From a delta proteobacterium NaphS2 (GTDB taxonomy: Bacteria; Desulfobacterota; DSM-4660; Desulfatiglandales; Desulfatiglandaceae), in assembly GCA_000179315.1 (NCBI GenBank), contig ADZZ01000232.1, forward strand, positions 1-53,978: a stretch of 53,978 nt of DNA, written 5' to 3'. Both the position numbers and the translations under genes were made by a program. Positions 41,418 through 49,705 of this stretch are shown one piece after another. The notes beneath the pieces were generated by a model. That model worked only from the letters and a program-made list of their open reading frames with translations, was not told the DNA's origin and ran no database searches. Numbering within the stretch: the first letter of the stretch is position 1; the number at the start of each line of letters is the position of its first letter.

Positions 41418-41554
41418 AGCAATTTATCCTGGATCACTTTTTCTTTGCGTTGGAGCATCTGCTTTCCCGGGTCGTCGGCCGGGTGAGCCTTCCCGGCAAA
41501 AATGATCTGAACGGGCTGCCATCGGTCATTAAGAATGTAAAGAGTGGACGGCAT
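41414..41554 (-). pseudogene. alpha-glucan phosphorylase (GlgP) remnant
   Basis: Forty-six codons contain ILNDRWQPVQIIFAGKAHPA followed by DDPGKQML, an unmistakable piece of the alpha-glucan phosphorylase family. Sequence before STLY and after QMLQR does not continue the family. It lies between hsp20 copy 2 and the TlpA-like gene, and its stop overlaps the TlpA start. It is a fossil of a glycogen phosphorylase gene, indicating deletion between the hsp20 copies and the redox operon. Confidence 0.72.
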
Positions 41555-41597
41555 TCCACGCCATAACATATTACCGAAACAGCCATGGCATCACCCG

Positions 41598-42050
41598 TCA
41601 GGCCGCTTTAATTTCGATTTTTTTTGCAGCACTTCTTTCAGTTTTTTTAAGCTTGAGTTGAAGCACTCCGTCCTTGTAGGTCGCATCCACATCTTCCGGG
41701 TCTACGTCCGATGGAAGCTGAACAGACCGGCTGAAGGCCCCGTAGCCTCTTTCGATCCGGTGAAAGCTCTTTCCTTTTTTCTCCTTTTTCTGCTTTCTTT
41801 CCCCCCGCAGCGTCAGCACATTCTGGCTCACGGAAATATCGATCTCTTTGGGATCCATACCCGGAAGTTCAGCCGTGACAATAAACGTACCATCCGTTTC
41901 CGCCAGATCCAGGGCCGGGCTCCAGACGTCTCTTTCGCGCATGAGTGCAAATGGTCTCCAATCGAAAAAACGATCAAAAAGCTGGTCCATCTCGTTTCTC
42001 AACCGCGATATCTCGCCACCCCGCCAGTGCATCAAATCTCTTCTTTCCAT
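41598..42050 (-). CDS. Hsp20 small heat-shock protein (copy 2, divergent)
   Basis: The 150-residue protein has the alpha-crystallin domain (SPALDLAETDGTFIVTAELPGM, ISVSQNVLTLRGERKQK, FHRIERGYGAFSRSVQLP, VDATYKDGVLQLKLKK). It differs clearly from copies 1 and 3, which are closer to each other, so it is an older paralogue. AGGAGG precedes the ATG at 42050. It follows copy 3 by 151 bases on the same strand, with the copy 3 hairpin in between. No promoter module is found upstream of it. Confidence 0.93.
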   Translation of the reverse strand: MERRDLMHWRGGEISRLRNEMDQLFDRFFDWRPFALMRERDVWSPALDLAETDGTFIVTAELPGMDPKEIDISVSQNVLTLRGERKQKKEKKGKSFHRIERGYGAFSRSVQLPSDVDPEDVDATYKDGVLQLKLKKTERSAAKKIEIKAA

Positions 42051-42135
42051 GACTTTCCTCCTGATTCATTAATGTATACGAGTGTGTGCAGTTGTATGCA
42101 AATTCCTTTCTTTGTGGACATTTGTCGCGGCCTGG

Positions 42136-42174
42136 GCCGGGCGGAAAGAATCCTTTTTGGGATCTCCGCCCGGC
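42136..42174 (-). terminator. 3' hairpin of hsp20 copy 3
   Basis: GCCGGGCGGA (42136-42145) pairs perfectly with its complement at 42165-42174, just after the copy 3 stop at 42202. It is related to the hairpin after copy 1 and shares the flanking block cggctgaaccaccttgagcg, so gene and 3' hairpin were duplicated together. Confidence 0.6.
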
Positions 42175-42201
42175 TGAACCACCTTGAGCGTTGTCGATGG
42201 G

Positions 42202-42660
42202 TCAGGTCGTCTTGATCTCAATCTTCTTTTTAGCGACTTTTGCAGACTTCTTAAGTCTGATGGTCAGGATGCCGTCCTTATAGCTCGCACCCACCTTTTC
42301 CGATTCCACTTCAGCGGGAAGGCGAAAGGATCTTACAAATGAACCATAGCTCCGCTCCACACGGTGGTAATTCTCATCCTTCTCCTCTTTCTCCTGTTTT
42401 CGCTCGCCCTTGACGGTCAATACATTGTCATGCAGGCTGATATCGATTTCCTTTGGATCCATTCCCGGCAGTTCCGCCCGAACCAGCACCTCTTTAGGTG
42501 TCTCTGATACATCCAAAGCAGGTCTCCAAACGGACACACCACTTCCAGCGCTAAAGGGTCTCCAGTCGAAAAAACGATCAAACAGGGTATTCATCTCATT
42601 TCTCAGGCCTATGACATCCCCCGGACGGCTCCAGGGTGCCAACTCACGCATTTCCATCAC
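42202..42660 (-). CDS. Hsp20 small heat-shock protein (copy 3)
   Basis: The 152-residue protein is close to copy 1: both read LFDRFFDWRPF, VSETPKEVLVRAEL, HDNVLTV and VERSYGSFVRS. The alpha-crystallin core and the FVRSFRLP motif are intact. AGGAGGG precedes the start at 42660. It is followed by a hairpin related to that of copy 1. Upstream on the same strand is a collapsed groEL, so the ancestral locus was a heat-shock cluster. It lacks the promoter module that copy 1 carries, so the two paralogues are probably regulated differently. Confidence 0.93.
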   Translation of the reverse strand: MMEMRELAPWSRPGDVIGLRNEMNTLFDRFFDWRPFSAGSGVSVWRPALDVSETPKEVLVRAELPGMDPKEIDISLHDNVLTVKGERKQEKEEKDENYHRVERSYGSFVRSFRLPAEVESEKVGASYKDGILTIRLKKSAKVAKKKIEIKTT

Positions 42661-42744
42661 ATCCCTCCTGCTTTTTCTGATAGTTTACGGTTAAACATCC
42701 AACTGCTCTTTTCTCCCGCAAGCCGGAATTTCGTGAACCGACCG

Positions 42745-43181
42745 TTAATACATATCCTCCGGCGTCACCATCTTTTTCTTTTGGGGCCTTTCAGCCACCA
42801 TGGCCTCTGTGGTCATGAGAAGTGCCGCCACTGAGACGGCGTTTTGAAGGGCATAGCGCGTGACCTTGGTGGGGTCAACAATGCCAGCCTCCATGAGATC
42901 TTCATACACCCCCGTTTCCGCATTGAACCCAAAATTCCCCCCTCTTTCCATGACGCGGCTGACCACCGTGGAGCCTTCGAAGCCCGTGTTTTCGAATCGG
43001 TCGGAGAGTTCAATCTCCTTGGCAGCGCTGACTCCGTCTTTGCTGATCTTGGGAGATCCCCAGGATTTCTCCATGAGGACATTTCGTCCTTTCGGCCCCA
43101 GGGTTACTTTTACGGCATTCGCTAGGGTGTTCACCCCTTTCAGCATTTTCTCCCTGCCTTTTGCACCGTACACAATCTTTT
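42745..43181 (-). pseudogene. groEL: groEL remnant with about 390-residue internal deletion
   Basis: The frame begins at the IS boundary with [20 protein letters not shown] and [19 protein letters not shown], the GroEL N-terminus from about residue 5. It runs to DRFENTGF, then jumps in frame (near 42975) to [20 protein letters not shown] and [14 protein letters not shown], which in GroEL is about residue 460 onward. The apical and intermediate domains are entirely lost. The start codon is missing because an ISKra4-type element adjoins at 43182. The C-terminus ends TPEDMY rather than a GGM tail. It cannot form a chaperonin. Confidence 0.85.
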
Positions 43182-44580
43182 GAGTGTAACCTTTTTTCGT
43201 CGGGATTCTATGCCGCTTTATTCTTGGAAAAATCGTCGGAGCATGCCAAAAGCGGTAGGATTTTGCCGTATTGCCGCTTTTGCTCCTGCTGACGATGGTT
43301 CTCCCAGTAAGCATCCCAATCATTGCTGGTATAGACGGACCGCAAAAGCAGCGTGGATTCGGCACCTTTAATTGACCACCTGCGACCTGTTCCTTCCATT
43401 CGCTTTTTAACGGTGTGTCCGCAAGTGGACTCTACGACGCCGCTTCCTATCGGATATCCAGAGGCCAGGTACTCATCATAGCGCATCCATTGGCGGTGAT
43501 TTTCAAAATACTTGATGGTTTCTCTCAAGGCTTTTTTCTGACCGCTCTTTAACTTTTTTCTTTTGTTCAAAATCTGTTTCATGCCTCCAATAACTCTTCC
43601 AACACGGCCCTGCAAAATTGCCATCAGATGGTCATATACCCATTTTTTCCCTTCGCGGGTGTTTTCACCATACAAGGAATTGGCCACTTTCCAAAGGTAT
43701 TCTACGACATGTATAATGTCCAAAATACCCACCCATTTCACACCAGCCAACACGGTGCTCAATAGAGACCATAGGCACAGTGCACCATCCATGACCGCTA
43801 CAAGAGATTTTCGGTTATCGGGGTTCCTGACTTTAGCATCCTTTAAAATTTCCATCATGACGTCTTTCTTGGATCGTTCCAAACTGGCTATTCGACGAGG
43901 ATTTGATGCGCGTATGGGAGATGCCTTAACATCTTGTTTATTCGGGGTATCTGTTTCTTCTTTGCTTTTTTCCGGATAAACGAGATTTTCGGCAACTTCA
44001 CGAGGTGGAGGATTCTCCGAAAGAATCTCGAATGCTCAAAAGATCCATCCATTCTTGGAGAAGGTACGAGTAGCTTCTTTCAGGAAGATTTGCCTGAGCA
44101 TCCAATGGCATTACCCCATTAACACCATCTGCTCGATAGCAGGTGCGCGGAACCGAAAGTTTGCCAAAAACCGAAAAGTAATTCCTGTCAGAAGGCGACT
44201 TTTGCCTTTTCAATACGGTTCCGTCCTCCAAATCCAAGGAAGCTCCTACGTCTCCGGTACCTTTCTGAGCAAAATAGCCTTTCATGGCAGACAGACCAAT
44301 TGCAAGAATTTTGAAAAAGATGTTCTGCTCCATCGTGTATGCGTCCATAGACGCAGCATTATCCTCAACAAATTCAAAAAGTTTTTTTGACTTCCACATG
44401 ACCTTCAAGTAGACTTTCTTCCATTGAATACGCTGGCATTTTCCCCTCCGCTCAAGATATTGGCTACTCTTTTTCACCAATAGTCTAATTCGCGAATGAG
44501 AGAATGTCCAGCTATTTGATTTTAAACAATTTCAATAGGTTATAGAGAATAAGTTCAGCTCAGCGAAAAAGGTTACACTC
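43182..44580 (-). mobile_element. ISKra4-type element, decayed
   Basis: The ends are inverted repeats: gagtgtaaccttttttcg at 43182-43199 and its complement cgaaaaaggttacactc at 44564-44580, differing by one T. The 1399-bp element contains a broken transposase. No target duplication is visible, and the sequence on its right is not the groEL start, so a deletion accompanied or followed the insertion. It also stops 48 bases before livH and must have replaced the native region upstream of that operon. Confidence 0.78.
43208..44480 (-). pseudogene. ISKra4-type transposase with internal deletion and frameshift
   Basis: The N-terminal part (about 160 codons to 43998) reads to LLSIRDSFGES and then leaves frame. 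A second frame continues from NPPPREVAENLVY at about 44010 through SLVAVMDGALCLW and the C-terminal [21 protein letters not shown], a hallmark of ISKra4 enzymes. The segment normally between these parts, including the ADGKG region, is missing. The transposase is inactive. Confidence 0.75.
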
Positions 44581-44628
44581 GAATGAATTGATAAGCCTTT
44601 AACTGCCTTAAACCTTAAAGGAATTCCC

Positions 44629-45501
44629 ATGCTTCTAGGTACCCTTATATACGGTTTCGTGAACAGTGCCATTCTGGCCCTGCTGGCCATGGGGTTCAAC
44701 CTGACCTTCGGCATCAGCGGTGTGGCCAACTTCGCCTACGGGGCCGTCTACATCTTTTCCGGATTCTCCGTCTGGATCTTCCTGAACACCTTCGGCATTC
44801 CCTATCTGTCGGCCGTTTTGATCGCTATTGTGCTGTCGGGACTCATGGGTCTTGCCATCTATTACGGCGTGATCCTGAGGATCAAAGGGATGCCCCTTTC
44901 GGAAGTTATGGCCACCTTCGGTCTGGGTCTGGCTATCATGGAACTGTTCCGATATTTTGATTTCGTGGGATTTCGCTACACCCTGCCCATCTTTTTTGAC
45001 GGCAGTTTCAGCGTGGGGGAGGTGTACATCGACTACCAGCGCATGATGATCGGCCTCATTGCCGTGGCCCTGACCGTTTGTCTCTACCTCTTCACCAACC
45101 ATACCCGGACGGGCCTGGCCTTCAGGGCCATTGCCCAGGATGAAAGGACGGCACTCACCTTCGGCATTGACGCCGATCTGGTAGGCGCGCTCAGCATGGC
45201 GTTGGGGTGCGCCTTGGCGGCCATTGCCGCCGTGGTGATCCTGCCGCTCGGAACCATTGCAGTGGAAGGGGGTTACGAAGTGCTCATCAATGCCCTGGCC
45301 GTGTGCATCGTCGGCGGCCTGGGGAGCACCGTGGGTATTTTGGTGGCCAGCGTTTTGATCGGGTTTTCCCAGACCTTTACGGCCAACTACCTGGAACCCC
45401 ACTGGATGATGCTGGTGAGCCTCATCGCCATCGCCATCGTGCTGGTGGTGAAACCCTCCGGGCTTTTCAGCCATCAGAAAGAACTGGAAGAAAGAATATA
45501 G
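44629..45501 (+). CDS. livH: branched-chain amino acid-type ABC transporter permease LivH
   Basis: The 290-residue protein has about eight membrane segments and the LivH fold: LAMGFNLTFGISGVANFAYGA, RAIAQDERTALTFGIDADLV (cytoplasmic coupling loop) and GGLGSTVGILVASVLIG. It is the first gene of livHMGF plus an acyl-CoA ligase. AAAGGAA precedes the ATG at 44629. No substrate-binding protein gene (livK) is present; the ISKra4 element ends 48 bases upstream and may have removed it and the native promoter. The linked acyl-CoA ligase suggests a carboxylic acid rather than an amino acid as cargo; this is inference. Confidence 0.9.
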   Translation: MLLGTLIYGFVNSAILALLAMGFNLTFGISGVANFAYGAVYIFSGFSVWIFLNTFGIPYLSAVLIAIVLSGLMGLAIYYGVILRIKGMPLSEVMATFGLGLAIMELFRYFDFVGFRYTLPIFFDGSFSVGEVYIDYQRMMIGLIAVALTVCLYLFTNHTRTGLAFRAIAQDERTALTFGIDADLVGALSMALGCALAAIAAVVILPLGTIAVEGGYEVLINALAVCIVGGLGSTVGILVASVLIGFSQTFTANYLEPHWMMLVSLIAIAIVLVVKPSGLFSHQKELEERI

Positions 45502-45502
45502 G

Positions 45503-46504
45503 ATGAAAAGGCGTAAGGAAAGAATCGATCGGGGCGTTAAAGCCCGCTCTGCGGACATATTTGCGCTCACAAGCTACCGGGAAATGCTCTATCTGTTGAT
45601 TCCCGGCGCCATTCCCGTGGTGGGGCTGCTCTGTTTCACCCCCATCCTCAGCGATTACTGGCGCGAAGTGATGATTTCAACGGCCGTCTATGCGCTTCTG
45701 GCCATGAGCTGGGATATGCTCATGTGCGCCGGGCTCCTCTCTCTGGGCCAATCCCTCTTCTTCGGGATCGGCTCGTACCTGGCCGGCTCCCTGAACTATT
45801 ACGCCGGGCTTCCCCCCATTCTGACCATGCCCATCGCCACAATCGGCGGCGGCGTGCTCTGTACCGTACTCCTCCTTCCCGTATTGCGGCTTCGGGGGGT
45901 CTATTTTGCCATGGTGACCCTGGTGTTGCCCCTCATGCTGAGCCGTCTGGTGGAGGCCACACGGATCCTGGGGGGAACGGAGGGGCTCACGGGCCTGACC
46001 CCGTTTCCCAACCAGTTGACGGCACTCTTCGTGATCCAACTGGCCCTTCTCGCGGTCCTCTTCGGGTTTCGAAGGATCATGGGATCCGATTACGGTCTGG
46101 TGATCAAGGGGATCAGCGACAACGATCGCTCCGTTATGAGCGCGGGACTCAATATTTACTGGTACAAAACCCAGGTGCTCTTTCTGGGGGCCTGTGTGGG
46201 ATGTTTTGCCGGCGCCTTCGGCACCCATATGGACATGTTTGCGGGGATGCCCGGGTTTGCCCTGGATTATTCCCTTATGCCGGTAGCCTCCGCCGTGGTG
46301 GGTGGGACCGGGACCTTTGCGGGCCCCCTCATCGGCGCCTTTATTCTGGTGCCGCTGTCTGAAATGCTCAGGGCTTTAGGGGCGCTCAGGATCGTTTTTT
46401 ACGGGCTGTTCCTGGTCATTTTTGTGGTGGGCCTGCCCGAAGGGATTTTTGCCTATGTCCAACGAAAGTATCAGCAGAGGGAAAGATGGGTGGATATATC
46501 ATGA
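45503..46504 (+). CDS. livM: branched-chain amino acid-type ABC transporter permease LivM
   Basis: The 333-residue protein is a LivM-type permease: YALLAMSWDMLMCAGLLSLGQ, FGIGSYLAGSLNYY, LRGVYFAMVTLVLPLMLSRL, RRIMGSDYGLVIKGISDNDRSVMSAG (coupling loop) and AVVGGTGTFAGPLIGAFIL. The ATG lies one base after the livH stop. It ends in an ATGA overlap with livG. Confidence 0.92.
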   Translation: MKRRKERIDRGVKARSADIFALTSYREMLYLLIPGAIPVVGLLCFTPILSDYWREVMISTAVYALLAMSWDMLMCAGLLSLGQSLFFGIGSYLAGSLNYYAGLPPILTMPIATIGGGVLCTVLLLPVLRLRGVYFAMVTLVLPLMLSRLVEATRILGGTEGLTGLTPFPNQLTALFVIQLALLAVLFGFRRIMGSDYGLVIKGISDNDRSVMSAGLNIYWYKTQVLFLGACVGCFAGAFGTHMDMFAGMPGFALDYSLMPVASAVVGGTGTFAGPLIGAFILVPLSEMLRALGALRIVFYGLFLVIFVVGLPEGIFAYVQRKYQQRERWVDIS

Positions 46505-47259
46505 CGGAACAGGTACCCCTGCTCAGGGTAAAAAACTTAACCAAAATATTCGGCGGTGTGACCGCCGTTTCCAACATGGATTTTGACCTTCCGGAAGGAA
46601 ATCTTTTGGGCGTGATCGGCCCCAACGGCAGCGGAAAAACCACCCTGGTAAACCTGATTACGGGGTTTGTGAAACCGACCGCCGGGCGAATCGAATTTCG
46701 GGGAAAAGAGATCACCGGCTGGCCTCCCTACAAAGTGGTGGGCGAAGGGATTTCCAGAACCTTCCAGATGGTTCGGCCCTTTTACCAGTTGCCGGCCTTC
46801 AAGAATCTCATCGTTCCCCTTTACTCTCCCCGTGTTAAAAAACTGGCCGGCGGTAAGTACGGAAACAGAGATGCGGTGGCACTGGATCTTCTGGAAGAAG
46901 TGGGCTTTGAACGGGATGCCTACGTGAGCTACAAAAAAGCGGGTGCTCTCCCCCAAGGGTATCTGAAAAGGCTGGAACTGGCCAAGTCCATGGCGCTTCG
47001 GCCCGATCTGATTATCCTGGATGAGCTCTTTTCGGGACTCTCTCTGGCGGAAGTGGCGAGCATCGTGCCTATCATTGAGAAGCTGAAAACCAAAGGCAAA
47101 ACCATTATCATGATCGAACACCGGCTCAAAGAACTGTTCCGCATCGCCGACCGGGTGATGGTGCTCAATTACGGCCGAAAGATTGCTGAGGGGCGGGCGG
47201 CGGAAGTGATGGAAAGTCCGGATGTAAAGGAAGCCTATCTGGGGAGTGAAGGGGAGTAA
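46501..47259 (+). CDS. livG: ABC transporter ATP-binding protein LivG
   Basis: The 252-residue ATPase has Walker A GPNGSGKTT, a Q-loop in ISRTFQMVRPF, an unusual signature region (LPQGYLKRLELAKSMAL instead of LSYGQ), Walker B LIILDELFSGLS and the H-loop in MIEHRL. The departures are the signature and a Leu after LDE; both are worth noting, but the protein is full length. ATGA overlap with livM gives the start at 46501. It pairs with LivF to power the transporter. Confidence 0.9.
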   Translation: MTEQVPLLRVKNLTKIFGGVTAVSNMDFDLPEGNLLGVIGPNGSGKTTLVNLITGFVKPTAGRIEFRGKEITGWPPYKVVGEGISRTFQMVRPFYQLPAFKNLIVPLYSPRVKKLAGGKYGNRDAVALDLLEEVGFERDAYVSYKKAGALPQGYLKRLELAKSMALRPDLIILDELFSGLSLAEVASIVPIIEKLKTKGKTIIMIEHRLKELFRIADRVMVLNYGRKIAEGRAAEVMESPDVKEAYLGSEGE

Positions 47260-47260
47260 A

Positions 47261-48007
47261 ATGCTTGAGGTTCAAAACCTGATGGTTTTCTTTGAAAACG
47301 CCCTGGCCTTAAACGATTTCGGCATGGAAGTGCGCGAAGGCCAGGTGGTGGGGGTCATCGGGAGTAACAGCGCCGGGAAAACCACATTGATGAATACCCT
47401 GTCGGGGTTGATCATCGACATGCGGATCAAGGAGAAACGCCGCGGCGGGGAACGGATTACGGTCTACGGAAAGGTCCTCTTCAAGGGAGAGGATATCACC
47501 AAGACCCGGCCCAGCGAGCGGGTCAAAAAGGGAATCGTCCTCTGCCGGGAACGGCATCCGATTTTCCCCGAAAGTGATGTAAGCCAGAACCTTCAAATGG
47601 CGGGGTATTTGCGAAAAAGATCCGAAATCCGGGAAACCGTAAAGGAGGTTTTTGACCTGTTTCCCGCACTTATCCCCCTGAAATCCCGAAAAGCGGGGTT
47701 TATGAGCGGCGGAGAGCAACAGATGCTGGCCGTTGGTATGGCCCTGGTGGCACGTCCCCAATTGCTGCTTCTGGACGAACCCCTTCTGGGTTTAAGCCCC
47801 ATGATGCAGCACCTGCTCGTAGACGCCATCAAGGGCTTGAAAGCGAAATCAGGTATTACGGTGGTGATCAGCGAACAGTTTGCGCGACCCGTGCTCCCCA
47901 TGATCGATTTTGGATACATCATTGAAAACGGCATGCTGACGCTCACCGGTACCGGGTCTGAACTGATGGACAACCCCGAAGTAAAAGCCGCCTATTTTGG
48001 AATTTAG
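47261..48007 (+). CDS. livF: ABC transporter ATP-binding protein LivF
   Basis: The 248-residue ATPase has Walker A GSNSAGKTT, signature MSGGEQQMLAVGMAL, Walker B LLLLDEPLLGLSP and switch His replaced by Gln in VISEQF. GGGGAG, which includes the livG stop region, precedes the ATG at 47261. The insert after Walker A (DMRIKEKRRGGERI) is longer than in typical LivF. It is followed two bases later by the acyl-CoA ligase gene. Confidence 0.9.
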   Translation: MLEVQNLMVFFENALALNDFGMEVREGQVVGVIGSNSAGKTTLMNTLSGLIIDMRIKEKRRGGERITVYGKVLFKGEDITKTRPSERVKKGIVLCRERHPIFPESDVSQNLQMAGYLRKRSEIRETVKEVFDLFPALIPLKSRKAGFMSGGEQQMLAVGMALVARPQLLLLDEPLLGLSPMMQHLLVDAIKGLKAKSGITVVISEQFARPVLPMIDFGYIIENGMLTLTGTGSELMDNPEVKAAYFGI

Positions 48008-48009
48008 CC

Positions 48010-49647
48010 ATGATAAATCCCGACGGAAACATTTTTGAAACCTTTGCCGCATCGGCATCCAAAAACGGCAACAAAACCGCCGTCATCTACCTGGGCACAC
48101 GGTTCAGCTACAAAACCGTTTTACGCCTTTCGGAAAACTTCGCTGCCTCCCTGAAAGCCGCGGGCGTTGAACCGGGCGAACGGATCATCCTCTATATTCC
48201 CAACAGCGTTCACTGGGTGGTGGCCTGGTTGGGGATCCAGCGAGCCGGCGCCGTTGTGGTACCCATCACCCCCATCTACACCAAACACGACCTGATCTAC
48301 ATCGCCAACGATTCCGGCGCGAAACACATCGTCTGCTCGGATACCAATTTCGGTTACGTGAAACAGGCCATTCCCGAGACGGGTCTTGAAAAAGCCATTG
48401 CCGTAAAGCTGACGGACCTTTTGCCGGGATGGAAAAAGCTCTTCGGGTGGACCTTTGACAAGGTTTCCAAGGGGAAGGTGTCGAAAGAGGACGATACCCT
48501 CTGGTTCGGGAAGATGGTTAAAAAGAAAGCAGACCCCATGGACCTGCCGCCCCTTGCCCAAAAAGGGACGGACACGGCGGAACTCATCTACACGGGCGGC
48601 ACCACCAAATTTCCCAAAGGGGTCCCCATCTCCCACGGACTGTACCTGGAATCGGCCGGCGAGCAGATTGCCATTCCCGATCCGCTCTTTGAACCGGAGG
48701 AGAATGTGATCCTGGGTTCCGCCCCGCTGTTTCACATCCTGGGTCAGACCTGTGCTTTGAGCACCCTGCTGGTGGGGGGGGCCATCGTGCTCATGCCAAA
48801 GGTGAACTTGGACGCTATCTTCGATGCGGTGCAGCGCATGAAAGCCACAACGCTGATCGGTGTGCCGACCCTTTACCGGATGATACTGGATCACGACCGC
48901 ATTGATTTTTATGATCTTTCTTCTTTGGTGTACGCCTTTAACGGGGGCGATGTGCTGCCGGAGGAGATCAGCAACCGGTGGCGCAAAAAATTTAATAACC
49001 CAATATATCAGGGATACGGCGCAACCGAGACCTGCGGCGGTGTGACCATGTGTCCCACCGACGAGGAAAATCCCCCCAAGAGCATCGGCCGTGTGGTCCC
49101 CAGCAAGACGGTCAAACTGGTGGATCCGGCAACGCTATCGCCCGTGGCGCCGGGTGAGCAGGGTGAGGCCCTGGTCCATTCTGATCGCATGGTGCGGGCC
49201 TACTGGAACAAGCCGGAGGAGACCCAGGAAGCTTTCGTTGAGATAGAGGGGGACCTCTATTATCGCACAGCGGACGTTTTGACCCTTGACGAGAACGGTC
49301 ATTACTACTTCGTCGATCGGACGGTGGATACCATCAAGCACAAGGGATACCGGGTATCGTCATCGGAGATCGAAGGGGTATTGCAGGAAAATGCCGCTGT
49401 CATCGGCGCCTGCGTGGTGGGGATCCCCGACGAAAAGGTGGGGGAGCGCATCAAAGCCTTCGTAGTTCTCAAGGAAGACGTGAAAGGGATCACCGGGTAC
49501 GACCTCATCAAATGGTGCCGAAAACGGCTGGCCGGGTACAAGGTTCCCCAGTATATCGAGTTCCGCGACATGCTCCCCAAAAGTAAGGTGGGAAAACTCC
49601 TCCGGCGCGAGGTTCGAAGCGAGGAGGAGCGACGGAAGGAAGGATAG
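48010..49647 (+). CDS. AMP-forming acyl-CoA synthetase (ANL family)
   Basis: The 545-residue enzyme has the ANL core: ELIYTGGTTKFPKGVPISH (P-loop, the usual TSGTTGxPKG with changes), APLFHILGQ, YQGYGATETCGGVT, YYRTADVLTLDENGHYYFVDR, and the C-terminal lysine in DMLPKSKVGKLLRRE. It activates a carboxylic acid to its CoA thioester. Being two bases after livF in the same operon, it probably acts on the acid imported by LivHMGF. It may be a target of the GNAT-fused protein at 32853. Chain length or aromatic specificity cannot be read from the sequence. Confidence 0.9.
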   Translation: MINPDGNIFETFAASASKNGNKTAVIYLGTRFSYKTVLRLSENFAASLKAAGVEPGERIILYIPNSVHWVVAWLGIQRAGAVVVPITPIYTKHDLIYIANDSGAKHIVCSDTNFGYVKQAIPETGLEKAIAVKLTDLLPGWKKLFGWTFDKVSKGKVSKEDDTLWFGKMVKKKADPMDLPPLAQKGTDTAELIYTGGTTKFPKGVPISHGLYLESAGEQIAIPDPLFEPEENVILGSAPLFHILGQTCALSTLLVGGAIVLMPKVNLDAIFDAVQRMKATTLIGVPTLYRMILDHDRIDFYDLSSLVYAFNGGDVLPEEISNRWRKKFNNPIYQGYGATETCGGVTMCPTDEENPPKSIGRVVPSKTVKLVDPATLSPVAPGEQGEALVHSDRMVRAYWNKPEETQEAFVEIEGDLYYRTADVLTLDENGHYYFVDRTVDTIKHKGYRVSSSEIEGVLQENAAVIGACVVGIPDEKVGERIKAFVVLKEDVKGITGYDLIKWCRKRLAGYKVPQYIEFRDMLPKSKVGKLLRREVRSEEERRKEG

Positions 49648-49705
49648 CGGCGGCATAATAAAATAACAGCGCCAATTCCATAAGGCTCCCTCTCCTTCCC
49701 AACGC

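Noticed and set aside
44635-45570. 311-codon minus-strand frame opposite livH
   Set aside because: It is rich in His, Gln and Gly as expected for the antisense of a membrane protein gene, and has no recognisable domain.
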